64,000 nt of DNA from Vibrio pectenicida (GTDB lineage Bacteria; Pseudomonadota; Gammaproteobacteria; Enterobacterales; Vibrionaceae): the NCBI GenBank assembly GCA_024347015.1, contig AP024889.1:558001-622000 (forward strand), given 5' to 3'. Each line of letters opens with the position of its first letter. Within the stretch, counting starts at the first letter, position 1. Shown piece after piece: positions 26,808 to 34,997 of this stretch. A model generated the notes under the pieces. It ran no database searches and had not been told where the DNA came from. It worked only from the letters and a program-made list of their open reading frames with translations. The translations under genes and the position numbers were made by a program.

Positions 26808-28763
26808 ATGACGCTAACGTTTCTTAAGTCGCTGCATCGCATTCATTCATTGACTCTTTTCTTGGGGTCGGTGGTTTGCAGCGTAAGTTTTGCTCCACAT
26901 GTGTGGGGTAGTGACCTTCAGCAGCAACGTGCCGCATATGATAAGGCTCAGAAATTGCTGGATAAAGGTAAAGTATCTCAATACTTCAAAATTCGCGATC
27001 AGATAGCTGAGTATCCTCTAACCCCCTATACCGACTATCGAGCATTTTTGGTTAATATTGGTCAAAAAACGCCAGAAGAAGTCGAAACTTTTATTGATAA
27101 CTACAAGACTATACCTTTCTCAGGTCGAATTCGCGCCCCTTATATTGATAGCCTTGCCCATAGGAAGCAATGGAAAAAACTAAATGAATTTCAGACTGTT
27201 GAACCTCGTGGTGAAACGTATCAATGTCATTATTACTTCGCACTTTACAAAACAGGAAATCGTGAAAAAGCCTTTGCAGGTGCAGAAAAGCTTTGGCTGT
27301 CAGGTGAGAGTATATCCGACGCATGTGACGCCCTTTTTAGTGTGTGGGATAAGTCAGGAGCAAGGTCAGATAGACATATCCTTGAACGGATGCATTTAGT
27401 ATTCGAAGCTCGTAACAGCTTATTGATGAACTATTTGAGGAAGCAACTCAGAACGAACAAAGCTAAAAAGCAAGCTAAGGAAATGAAAGCTTTGTATAAC
27501 CGCCCAGAACAAGTACTGAACTTTGCGTTTGATCATCCAGACAGCAATTGGTATCGCTCTTTAACGGCCATGGCCCTAAAAAAGCTTGCTCGTAAAGATA
27601 TCAAAAAAGCATTTAGTGTTTTTGAACAGGTAGTTTCATCACAAAATATGTCAGCTGATGAGGTGCAAATTTTGGCTGATTTTATCTCTTTTAGACTAAT
27701 CAATACTGAGTCTTTGTTACAGGAACGGTGGCGCGATAAAAAAATTGCCACATCAACTAATTATAAATTAATTGAACGTCGTATTCGTCTTGCAATTCAA
27801 GATGCTGACTGGAAAGGGATTACCAAGTGGATTGCTTTGCTTCCTGATAACAAAAAGAATAGTTTACGTTGGCAATATTGGTTAGGTAGGAGTGAGTTAG
27901 CCAAAGGTGAAATGAAGGAGGGAGTTCAGCGCCTAGAACGAATCGTAGGTCAGCGCAATTTCTACAGTGTTGCAGCGGCAAAAGAGATCAAACAATCTAT
28001 TAATTACCCCATTTCAACTATTTCTTTTCAGCAAGATACAGTCAAACCTTTTCGGGAGGCTTTGATTAGAATTGAAGAACTTATTACACGAGAAAAAATT
28101 GCTGTGGCTAAAAATGAATGGCAGTGGTTACTCGATCGAGCAAATGATACTCAGAAAGAAATGTTAGCGGCTTATGCCGCTAGCAAACAGTGGTCTCATT
28201 TGAGCGTAAAGGCAAGCATTCAGGCAAAAATGTGGGATAATATTGAACTTCGCTTCCCAGTAGCGCATCAATGGTGGTTTGATTTCTATGGGCAGAAGCA
28301 TAGTATTGATCCTATCACTTTAATGTCTTTGGCGAGACAAGAAAGCGCTCTCGATGTATTAGCTCGATCGCCTGTCGGTGCGAGAGGTATTATGCAAATT
28401 ATGCCTTCAACAGCTAAATATACTGCTCGAAAATATCAATTGATGTATCGAAGCAGTAAGGATCTATACGAAGTAGGGAAAAATATTGAAATAGGCAGCC
28501 ACTACCTTAAAGGTTTGTTAGAAAGGTACGATAATAATCGAGTTTTCGCTTTTGCAGCGTATAATGCTGGGCCGCATCGAGTCAAAACTTGGCGGAAACG
28601 TACTCAAGGAAGATTAGATGCATATGCATTTATTGAAGCCATCCCTTTTAAGGAAACGCGTGGATATGTCCAGAACATATTAATGTTTGAAACATATTAC
28701 CGTGATTTGTTAGGGGTAGATGGTGCGTTTCTCAACCAACATGAGATAGAAGCCAGATATTAA
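26808..28763 (+). CDS. slt: Soluble lytic murein transglycosylase
   Basis: Periplasmic enzyme that cleaves the MurNAc-GlcNAc bond to give anhydromuropeptides, the substrates of NagZ and AnmK. The 651-residue protein starts with a signal peptide (hydrophobic run around residues 17-33, cleavage probably after VWG). A long alpha-helical superhelix (U and L domains) precedes the C-terminal SLT domain, with the catalytic Glu in LARQESALD, then GARGIMQIMPSTAKYTA and FAFAAYNAGPHRVKTW. GGGATGAG lies 8 bases before ATG. It is followed by trpR after 29 bases, the usual slt-trpR order. Confidence 0.96.
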   Translation: MTLTFLKSLHRIHSLTLFLGSVVCSVSFAPHVWGSDLQQQRAAYDKAQKLLDKGKVSQYFKIRDQIAEYPLTPYTDYRAFLVNIGQKTPEEVETFIDNYKTIPFSGRIRAPYIDSLAHRKQWKKLNEFQTVEPRGETYQCHYYFALYKTGNREKAFAGAEKLWLSGESISDACDALFSVWDKSGARSDRHILERMHLVFEARNSLLMNYLRKQLRTNKAKKQAKEMKALYNRPEQVLNFAFDHPDSNWYRSLTAMALKKLARKDIKKAFSVFEQVVSSQNMSADEVQILADFISFRLINTESLLQERWRDKKIATSTNYKLIERRIRLAIQDADWKGITKWIALLPDNKKNSLRWQYWLGRSELAKGEMKEGVQRLERIVGQRNFYSVAAAKEIKQSINYPISTISFQQDTVKPFREALIRIEELITREKIAVAKNEWQWLLDRANDTQKEMLAAYAASKQWSHLSVKASIQAKMWDNIELRFPVAHQWWFDFYGQKHSIDPITLMSLARQESALDVLARSPVGARGIMQIMPSTAKYTARKYQLMYRSSKDLYEVGKNIEIGSHYLKGLLERYDNNRVFAFAAYNAGPHRVKTWRKRTQGRLDAYAFIEAIPFKETRGYVQNILMFETYYRDLLGVDGAFLNQHEIEARY

Positions 28764-28792
28764 TTTATTGCGTTCCTAGGGTCTAAAAGTAA

Positions 28793-29089
28793 ATGGCAAT
28801 ACAACCTGAGTACAACGAGTGGCAACAGATTTTAGATTTAATCAAAACCAGTATTAAATCCGATCAACATGAGATGCTGTTGACTATGTTATTGACTGCC
28901 GATGAGCGTGAAGCTTTAATTGCACGAGTGAACATCTGTTGTGAATTACTCAAAGGTGATCTTTCACAGCGGCAGATTAGTAACAAGCTAGGAGTTGGTG
29001 TTGCCACAATAACTCGTGGATCTAATGAGCTTAAGTCAAAGTCAGAAATCGAGAAAGCACAGCTATTCTCACTTCTAAACCTTAAATAA
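28793..29089 (+). CDS. trpR: Trp operon repressor
   Basis: Tryptophan-activated homodimeric repressor of 98 residues. The DNA-binding helices lie in LSQRQISNKLGVGVATITRGSNELK (about residues 60-84), and the tryptophan-binding region LLTADEREALIARVNI is conserved. Residues differ at both ends from the 108-residue Escherichia coli protein, which has a longer N-terminal arm. It follows slt and is convergent with yjjX across 18 bases. No obvious trp operator is seen just upstream, so autoregulation cannot be supported from this region. Confidence 0.95.
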   Translation: MAIQPEYNEWQQILDLIKTSIKSDQHEMLLTMLLTADEREALIARVNICCELLKGDLSQRQISNKLGVGVATITRGSNELKSKSEIEKAQLFSLLNLK

Positions 29090-29107
29090 CCACTCTTCAT
29101 CGCGTCT

Positions 29108-29641
29108 TTAAAGATTTTCAGGAAAGTATTCAGTATTAGTAAATGGGATGAGCGCTAATATCAATGCTTGGTGATAGACATCGCTGCGTGTGAGTATATC
29201 TTGAGTTAATAGGCTGATTGCGCCGCCTTTTTGCTTGATATTTTCGGTGCCAAATACATCGTCCATTACATCCCCGAGTTCGTTGGCATTAAGCAGATTT
29301 TTTAATACCAGGGGGGGTAAAATTAAACTGGCGGAACGAGATTCTCCCCTGCGTTTGGTCGATTCAATAACCATCCATGCAAAAGTCGCGTTGCCTTCTA
29401 TTCCGGCTTCAAGGCCAACATAATAGTCCGCATGTGGGTGAGCCTCTTTTGCATTTTGTACACGGTTAATAGCGCCTTTATAGGTTTCATCATTGCTCAT
29501 CGGTTGATCTGCAACACCGCTGGGAACTTGAATTGCTAAAAAATCAAAATTTTGTGAACTAAAAACTTTTTTGAAAGCACTTTTAACAGCCTTGCTTTTG
29601 GCTGGATTAAGAGAAGTGATAACAACTTTCTTCGTTAACAT
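29108..29641 (-). CDS. yjjX: Inosine/xanthosine triphosphatase (YjjX family)
   Basis: House-cleaning NTPase that hydrolyses ITP and XTP to keep deaminated purines out of nucleic acids. The 177-residue protein has the family's ITSLNPAKSKAVKSAF start (substrate loop), GVADQPMSNDETYKGAINRVQNA and YYVGLEAGIEG, and GGAISLLTQDILTRSDVYHQALILAL near the C-terminus. Its start lies 35 bases inside the mbaA 3' end on the same strand, with AGGG about 8 bases before ATG, so it is the last gene of the nspS-mbaA-yjjX operon. Confidence 0.92.
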   Translation of the reverse strand: MLTKKVVITSLNPAKSKAVKSAFKKVFSSQNFDFLAIQVPSGVADQPMSNDETYKGAINRVQNAKEAHPHADYYVGLEAGIEGNATFAWMVIESTKRRGESRSASLILPPLVLKNLLNANELGDVMDDVFGTENIKQKGGAISLLTQDILTRSDVYHQALILALIPFTNTEYFPENL

Positions 29642-31952
29642 GTTTATACCCTAGTTCGCTCTGCTTGAGAAACTTTAGCTCAGATAGAGAGAGTGGTGGA
29701 GAGAGAAAATAACCTTGCATATAGTCACATTGGTTTTCGGCAAGCCAGTTTAACATAGAGATGGATTCTATGCCCTCGGCAGTGACTATCATTGATTGAG
29801 AATGACATAGATCTACTAGTGGCTTAATTACTTTTTGATTTTGAGTTTTAATCAAAGTATTAAGGAACTCTCGATCAAGCTTGATTTTCTGTACAGGATA
29901 TTCCACCAACTGGGTGATAGAAGTATAACCTGAGCCGAAATCATCAATAGCTAATTTGAACCCCATTATAGATAGTTCATGTAGTAGAGAGTAACTTTGT
30001 GAGTCTGTAGCAAAAGTTTCGGTAATTTCGAAATCGACTAAGTTTGGTTCTACGTGATATTTCTTGGCAGCATTTTGTATGTCTCTTGCTAATTGCTGTG
30101 AATCTAATTCAGCCGATGATAAGTTAATTGATAATTGAAGGGGGTGACCAAAACATTCTTGTAATGTTACAAAATCTTTAAATGCTTGTAGTATCACCCA
30201 GCGATCTATTTTTCCAAATATGCCAGTTTTTTCTGAAATGGGGATAAACTCCGCTGGACTTACTTTCCCCATGTTTGGAGAAAACCAACGTAATAAAGCT
30301 TCTACACCCATAATGTTTTTACCAGAACGATCAAAGTATGGCTGATACATGAGAGAAAATTCTTGGTCGAATTGGCCATTTCTAAGTGCTTGCTCTATTT
30401 GGTTTCTACGTTTAACAATTTCATCTAGTTCTTGCGAGTAGCCAGCTATTTGGTTTTTGCCAGCTCTTTTGGCTTGATACATAGCAGTATCTGCATTTGA
30501 AAGGAGGCTTTCCAAATCTTGGCCATCTTCAGGGTAGGTGGCTATGCCAATACTAGCCGTTATAGGAAAATTACCTAAAGGAGAACCCTTCGAGTTTTGA
30601 ATGGGGTCTAGAATCTCCTGTGCCAGATTATATGAATAATTATTTTGCTGTGAAGATGCAATAAAAATAGCAAACTCATCTCCAGACAATCTTGATGCAA
30701 GACATTTAGTGTTATAAGACTGCTGATATTTTTCACTTAACTTGCGTATATGTTCTGCGAAATCAATTAACAATGAATCCCCAACGTGGTGGCCATATTT
30801 ATCATTTACATACTTAAAATTGTCTAAGTCAATAAATAGAATCCAAGCTTGATTAGACTGCTGGCTGTCTTTAATCGCTTGTTCGACATATATTTGAAAT
30901 TGATACCGGTTAGCTAATTGAGTTAAATGGTCATTCTCAGCCATTGCTTTAGTTTTCTGGTAACTGGAATTTAACTCTTTATACATGTCGTAGAAACGAA
31001 CAGATAGCCGTCCTATTTCATCATTAGTATTGAGGCGAATAATATTTTGTCGTTGGCGTTGTTCAACTTGCCGAAGTTGTTTATCAAGGAAAATTATAGG
31101 ACTTATTACTCGATTATGGAGAAGGAAAAGTAAGATAAAAATAGTGATCACAGTGGACGCGCCAAAAAAGAGTAATAATCGCTGCTCGATATTGTCGAGT
31201 TTTTCTTTAAGTAAATATTGAGCGGGATCTAAAACTGCATAAAGCTTTGGCAGAAGCTCTACCGATTGAGTCAAACCGGATTTAATGACAGGGTAATCAC
31301 TGAAAAAAATACTAGTATCATTGTCAAACTCAATAATATGTTTTAGTTGATCGAATTTATTTAACGACAAATAGACGACAACAAAAAACAGATGATCTTT
31401 ATTGTAGCTGAGTGGAGTCATTAAAGTGTCAGTATCAAGTACATCGTAGCGGACAAGGATGCTCTGACCTTGATGGTTTTGTGTAAACCCAATGAAAGAA
31501 CTATTGCCAGTCTGCCGGTAATTTGAGTTGACGAATTGGTGTACATTTTTATCAAGTTTTGAAAATGGGTCAAGTTGGTTATCGGCATAAAACAATGGAC
31601 TTCGACTGTGATCGAGTATGGCGACTGCAATATCATTTTGTGTATTTAACTGGAGGTTTGTGATAGTTGTTTGCAAAGTCTCGATTAACTCCATCTCACG
31701 ATATGGGTTATCTTCCTTGTTAAAATAATGGCGTATGATATCGCTTTTAGTTAGGGTTAGAGAGTAGCTGTTTAATATTGCTACAGATTGCCTAAAGTGT
31801 CCCGCCAATTTTTCTATTGTTAATTGAAGGTAGCTATTTTCACGTTTAACCAACGCATCTTTTTGATTGTTATATATACCGTAGCTAGAAAATGCAGCAC
31901 TTATTAGAATGACTGGCGATACTAGCAATAGTACTCTAGTGCTGAGTTTCAT
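29607..31952 (-). CDS. mbaA: MbaA: membrane GGDEF-EAL c-di-GMP enzyme
   Basis: Inner-membrane regulator of biofilm formation that pairs with the periplasmic polyamine sensor NspS. The 781 residues comprise a membrane segment (7-27), a periplasmic sensor loop of about 230 residues, a second membrane segment (about 258-279), a HAMP region, a GGDEF domain with a degenerate SGDEF at 423-427, and a complete EAL domain starting at the EALLRW motif (551-556) with DDFGSGYTS further on. This architecture makes a phosphodiesterase in Vibrio cholerae, where NspS and norspermidine shift its activity. It overlaps nspS by 17 bases and yjjX by 35, so all three are cotranscribed. No typical ribosome site is seen, so translation may be coupled to nspS. 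Confidence 0.94.
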   Translation of the reverse strand: MKLSTRVLLLVSPVILISAAFSSYGIYNNQKDALVKRENSYLQLTIEKLAGHFRQSVAILNSYSLTLTKSDIIRHYFNKEDNPYREMELIETLQTTITNLQLNTQNDIAVAILDHSRSPLFYADNQLDPFSKLDKNVHQFVNSNYRQTGNSSFIGFTQNHQGQSILVRYDVLDTDTLMTPLSYNKDHLFFVVVYLSLNKFDQLKHIIEFDNDTSIFFSDYPVIKSGLTQSVELLPKLYAVLDPAQYLLKEKLDNIEQRLLLFFGASTVITIFILLFLLHNRVISPIIFLDKQLRQVEQRQRQNIIRLNTNDEIGRLSVRFYDMYKELNSSYQKTKAMAENDHLTQLANRYQFQIYVEQAIKDSQQSNQAWILFIDLDNFKYVNDKYGHHVGDSLLIDFAEHIRKLSEKYQQSYNTKCLASRLSGDEFAIFIASSQQNNYSYNLAQEILDPIQNSKGSPLGNFPITASIGIATYPEDGQDLESLLSNADTAMYQAKRAGKNQIAGYSQELDEIVKRRNQIEQALRNGQFDQEFSLMYQPYFDRSGKNIMGVEALLRWFSPNMGKVSPAEFIPISEKTGIFGKIDRWVILQAFKDFVTLQECFGHPLQLSINLSSAELDSQQLARDIQNAAKKYHVEPNLVDFEITETFATDSQSYSLLHELSIMGFKLAIDDFGSGYTSITQLVEYPVQKIKLDREFLNTLIKTQNQKVIKPLVDLCHSQSMIVTAEGIESISMLNWLAENQCDYMQGYFLSPPLSLSELKFLKQSELGYKHVNEESCYHFS

Positions 31953-32982
31953 GACGTTTTAGAATGCGGTTGAGTATTTTAGTTCGTAAGCTGATGTTTT
32001 GAGAGGATAGTTCAACATCAACTCGCCCCTGGTCTATCCTTTGCTGTGGTGGAAACAATGATGCATCATTTTTATACCAATCAGGCGTTTGTTTTAACGC
32101 AGTTAGATTGGGTGTTGAAGCTTTGATAAAAATGGCATTTTTTGCAGCTACATCGGGATCCATAATGTACTCTAGAAACTTTTTGGCGTTAACCGAATTG
32201 GTTGAATGTTTGCTTATTGCGAGGCAGTCAATCCAAATGAAAATCTCTCCGTCAGGAATAGTGAAGCCCCATTTCTCACCGACAAAGTAGCGGTTAAGAG
32301 AATATTGGTCTCCGCTGTAGGCGAGAGCCATAGCTAGTTTTTCATTATTATTTTGCGTACTCCTTACGTAACTCAATATATATTCGTAAGTTAGTATCTT
32401 TTCATTGAAGGTTTGCATTTGAGGATAAGCGGCTTCGATGAGTGATGGGGTCTCTTCATCAGGAGTAAGACCTAGGCTATAAAATACAGGTAGGAAGCTT
32501 TCAATGCTATCATTGATCATTCCTATACGTCCTTCTAGCTCCTTCGGAGGAGATATAAATTCGTTCCATGTAGCTGGTGGTTTTGGGACTAGGTCTTTTC
32601 TATAAGCTACCCCCACTGTTCCCCAAAAATATGGAACTGCGTAATCCCCACAAGCTTGTAACCATTTTTTTCCATTATGCTGACGGTTTTTGATATCAGT
32701 AAGATCTTCAAATATACCTAATCGGCCGTATATCTGTGCAGAAACGTTATCCAAAATCATAACATCAAAGGGTAACTGAAGACTTTTTATCATCAATAGG
32801 CTGCGTTCATCATCATTATCAAAATGTGTGGCTTCAAGAGGTATGCCTGTTGAGGACTCCCAGTCTTCAACGACATAAGGTGAGATAGTATCTTCCCACA
32901 TATAGATGTTTATAGGTGTGTTGGATTGTGCTGAAAAGCTTCGCGTAGTGAATGCTAGTAAAAAGAGAATTAGTGATCTCAT
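31936..32982 (-). CDS. nspS: NspS: periplasmic norspermidine/spermidine sensor
   Basis: Periplasmic ligand-binding protein related to PotD that senses norspermidine and spermidine and signals to MbaA. The 348-residue protein starts with a signal peptide, MRSLILFLLAFTTRSFSA, and INIYMWEDTISPYVVEDWE typical of polyamine-binding proteins; GDYAVPYFWGTVGVAYRKD and WIDCLAISKHS lie in the binding cleft. A longer frame from 33066 would put 28 unsupported residues before the signal peptide. No transporter genes (potABC) accompany it, which supports a sensor rather than uptake role. It is first in the operon with mbaA and yjjX. Confidence 0.93.
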   Translation of the reverse strand: MRSLILFLLAFTTRSFSAQSNTPINIYMWEDTISPYVVEDWESSTGIPLEATHFDNDDERSLLMIKSLQLPFDVMILDNVSAQIYGRLGIFEDLTDIKNRQHNGKKWLQACGDYAVPYFWGTVGVAYRKDLVPKPPATWNEFISPPKELEGRIGMINDSIESFLPVFYSLGLTPDEETPSLIEAAYPQMQTFNEKILTYEYILSYVRSTQNNNEKLAMALAYSGDQYSLNRYFVGEKWGFTIPDGEIFIWIDCLAISKHSTNSVNAKKFLEYIMDPDVAAKNAIFIKASTPNLTALKQTPDWYKNDASLFPPQQRIDQGRVDVELSSQNISLRTKILNRILKRHETQH

Positions 32983-33143
32983 GTCAAACGGGAAGTTCCA
33001 TAATGCTTTGGTAAATTCGCTCAAAATGACATGTCTAAGAATGACAGACACTACATCTATATGCAACTAATGTTAGTGATATTAATTTTTTTTCTGATCA
33101 GTGTCAGTCATTTGATATTATTTATTTGATCTATATCCTTTTT

Positions 33144-34322
33144 TTATTGGAATCTTATTTTCGTTGGGGACACATTTTCACTTGGGTAGCAGCCTAAAAC
33201 TTTGAGATGTTTTGTCAGTTTTGTCAGTTCCTGTAGTGCTTTTTGCATTTCGTCAGACTCTAGGTGTGTTTCTAGATCGACATAAAACATCTCTTCCCAA
33301 GGGTTTCCGATAATAGGTCGAGATTCAAGTTTGTTCATATTAATTGAGTACTTCTGTAGCACTAATAATGTGGCCACTAAGGAACCTGTTTCTTGGGAAG
33401 TTGACATTATAAGAGTTGTTTTCGCAGGGATCTGACAGGATACTTCAACTGGCTTTCGTGCTACCACAATAAAACGAGTATGATTCTCAGTTTGATTGGC
33501 AATATTTGTTTGAATAGATTGTAGGCCATAAAGCTTTCCACTAGCAGCATGTCCAATGGCGGCAACATTGTCGCTGTTGATTTCTTTTACTTTTTTCATT
33601 GCATCTGCAGTGCTGGTGCAGGACTCAAGAGTGATGCCTTTAAGTCTACTCAGAAATTCGCTGCATTGTTGGTGTGGTTGAGGGTGTGAATATAAAGTTT
33701 GTATATCCTCTATGCGAATATCTGAGGTGGCGACTAAACAATGCTCTATTGGTAATATCATTTCTCCGACGATATGAAGTGTTGTATGTTGGAGAAGGTC
33801 ATATACTTCATTAATTGAACCTGAGCTGGTATTTTCAATAGGAAGCACTCCGTAATCAGCATGTCCAGACTCAACAGTTTGGGCTACTTCCTTAAAGTGT
33901 TGGCAATTTAATTCTATCAGTTCAGTATTTTTTCGGCTGAAATATGCAAGGCTAGCTAGGTGAGAGTAGGAGCCCTTTGACCCCAAAAAAGCCACCCGGG
34001 CTAATGGTTTTCGACTTATTTCTGGATTGGCAAGATTCTGTAGATAAGACTGTTGAAGTAAAACCGAATCTTCGATAATCGTATGAAATAGTTTGGTAAT
34101 ATACTGAGCATCAAGTTCGTATTTGTCACGTCCAGCATTAATTAATTTCACTAGTAATTGTTGTTCGCGTGTTGCATCGCGCACCGGTTTGGATGTCTGA
34201 ACTTTACTTTTGGCTACCTCAATGCTCATTTGCCTTCTCTCTGATAAAAGCTTGAGCAATTCATCATCCAGCTCATTTAAACGTAGCCGAATGTCATTGA
34301 GTGAGTATTTTTGAACGGTCAT
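33144..34322 (-). CDS. pheA: Chorismate mutase / prephenate dehydratase (P-protein)
   Basis: Bifunctional enzyme that turns chorismate into phenylpyruvate. At 392 residues from MTVQKYSLNDIRLRL it has the AroQ mutase domain (about 1-95), the dehydratase domain with FLGSKGSYSHLA, PIENTSSGSINEVYDLL and the TRF motif in NHTRFIVVA, and a C-terminal ACT domain with ESRPIIGNPWEEMFY, which binds phenylalanine for feedback inhibition. The frame remains open upstream to 34433, but that part overlaps the attenuator and has no family support. Expression is controlled by a phenylalanine-sensitive leader (pheL) and terminator just upstream. Confidence 0.97.
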   Translation of the reverse strand: MTVQKYSLNDIRLRLNELDDELLKLLSERRQMSIEVAKSKVQTSKPVRDATREQQLLVKLINAGRDKYELDAQYITKLFHTIIEDSVLLQQSYLQNLANPEISRKPLARVAFLGSKGSYSHLASLAYFSRKNTELIELNCQHFKEVAQTVESGHADYGVLPIENTSSGSINEVYDLLQHTTLHIVGEMILPIEHCLVATSDIRIEDIQTLYSHPQPHQQCSEFLSRLKGITLESCTSTADAMKKVKEINSDNVAAIGHAASGKLYGLQSIQTNIANQTENHTRFIVVARKPVEVSCQIPAKTTLIMSTSQETGSLVATLLVLQKYSINMNKLESRPIIGNPWEEMFYVDLETHLESDEMQKALQELTKLTKHLKVLGCYPSENVSPTKIRFQ

Positions 34323-34337
34323 CCTATGGTCCTCATT

Positions 34338-34363
34338 GAAAAAGCCTCCCATTTGGGAGGCTT
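34338..34363 (-). terminator. pheA attenuator terminator
   Basis: On the minus strand GCCTCCC-AAAT-GGGAGGC runs into TTTTTC, 15 bases before the pheA start. Upstream complementary segments (CCTGTTC near 34444 and GAACAGG near 34367) allow alternative pairing, as expected for attenuation. Confidence 0.9.
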
Positions 34364-34410
34364 CCTGTTCGTTTTTGACTTTTCTTTTGAAAACGAGACA
34401 TCCTCCAGCC

Positions 34411-34458
34411 TTAGTGGAGAAAAAATAAGTCAAAAAAGAACAGGCGATCTAAAATCAT
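34411..34458 (-). CDS. pheL: pheA leader peptide PheL
   Basis: A 15-residue frame, MILDRLFFFDLFFLH, lies between the pheA promoter and the attenuator. Five of its 15 residues are phenylalanine, in FFF and FF runs, so ribosome stalling on scarce Phe-tRNA would favour the antiterminator and allow pheA expression. The Escherichia coli leader is also 15 residues with seven Phe. The frame ends shortly before a pause hairpin (CTCCA...TGGAG). The ribosome site is weak. Together with the raiA-pheL-pheA order this identification is strong. Confidence 0.9.
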   Translation of the reverse strand: MILDRLFFFDLFFLH

Positions 34459-34489
34459 TGTTTGTCAGTAATCTTGTGATACTGATAAC

Positions 34490-34518
34490 ACAATAAGCAA
34501 CCGATTAATCAGCGTCAA
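34490..34518 (-). promoter_or_regulatory. pheL-pheA promoter
   Basis: TTGACG and TATTGT on the minus strand are 17 bases apart. Transcription would start near 34483 and give a leader of about 160 bases containing pheL and the attenuator. It lies right after the raiA terminator. Confidence 0.8.
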
Positions 34519-34520
34519 GC

Positions 34521-34549
34521 AAAAAAATAGCGCTCGAAGCGCTATTTTT
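34521..34549 (-). terminator. Terminator of raiA (minus strand)
   Basis: AATAGCGCT-TCG-AGCGCTATT hairpin followed on the minus strand by seven T. It separates raiA from the pheL-pheA promoter. Confidence 0.88.
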
Positions 34550-34582
34550 AATATTATCATCTAGTCGGTTTTGAACCAGCTA

Positions 34583-34912
34583 TTACTCAATCTCCGTTTC
34601 TTCTGGTTCGGGCTTCTCAGACCGTCTAGCTTCAGGTTTGTGGCGAAGCTTGTTGAGCTGACGTTCGAGTTTTTGTTCTACCTCATTTATCGCAGCATAA
34701 AGGTCTTCATGAACAGCTGAAGCAACGAGTTTTCCTTTTGGTACGGTAATGACGGCCTCAAATTTTTTGTGTTTGTTGGGTTCTTCGCTAAAACAGGCTT
34801 GGCATCCGATAATGTCAACTTGCCATTTTTCTAGTTTTTTAAATTTACTCTCTATGTGAGTTCGGATAGCAGAGGTGATGTCGATATTTTTACCGGTAAT
34901 GTTTACTTTCAT
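34583..34912 (-). CDS. raiA: Ribosome-associated inhibitor RaiA (HPF family)
   Basis: Cytoplasmic ribosome-hibernation factor that binds the 30S A/P sites under stress and stationary phase. The 109-residue protein has the short HPF/YfiA fold, MKVNITGKNIDITSAIRTHIESKFKKLEKW at the start (shown in part: the N-terminal beta-alpha unit), AINEVEQKLERQLNKLRHK in the second helix and an acidic EPEETEIE tail. The KPEARR extension after the helix is more like RaiA than short HPF, and the raiA-pheL-pheA order confirms this. A CRP site upstream suggests carbon-limitation control. Confidence 0.94.
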   Translation of the reverse strand: MKVNITGKNIDITSAIRTHIESKFKKLEKWQVDIIGCQACFSEEPNKHKKFEAVITVPKGKLVASAVHEDLYAAINEVEQKLERQLNKLRHKPEARRSEKPEPEETEIE

Positions 34913-34952
34913 AGATATTTTTCCTCTGTAGCACCCTCGATGGATTAACTTC

Positions 34953-34997
34953 AGATTACCTATCTATAATCAAAATAACGTGATCTATATCACCTTT
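34953..34997 (-). promoter_or_regulatory. CRP-dependent class II promoter of raiA
   Basis: GTGA-TCTATA-TCAC at 34980-34993 is a symmetrical CRP half-site pair with the correct 6-base spacer in a TAACGTGATCTATATCACCT context. On the minus strand the -10 element TAATCT lies at 34953-34958, placing the CRP centre about 41 bases upstream of the inferred transcription start, the class II geometry. No -35 match is needed or seen. In Escherichia coli raiA is also a cAMP-CRP target. Confidence 0.75.

Noticed and set aside
34338..34406. Frame ATGTCTCG... in the pheA leader, preceded by GGAGG
   Set aside because: GGAGG is only 1 base from the ATG, and the frame runs through the attenuator hairpin; it is more likely incidental than a second leader peptide.
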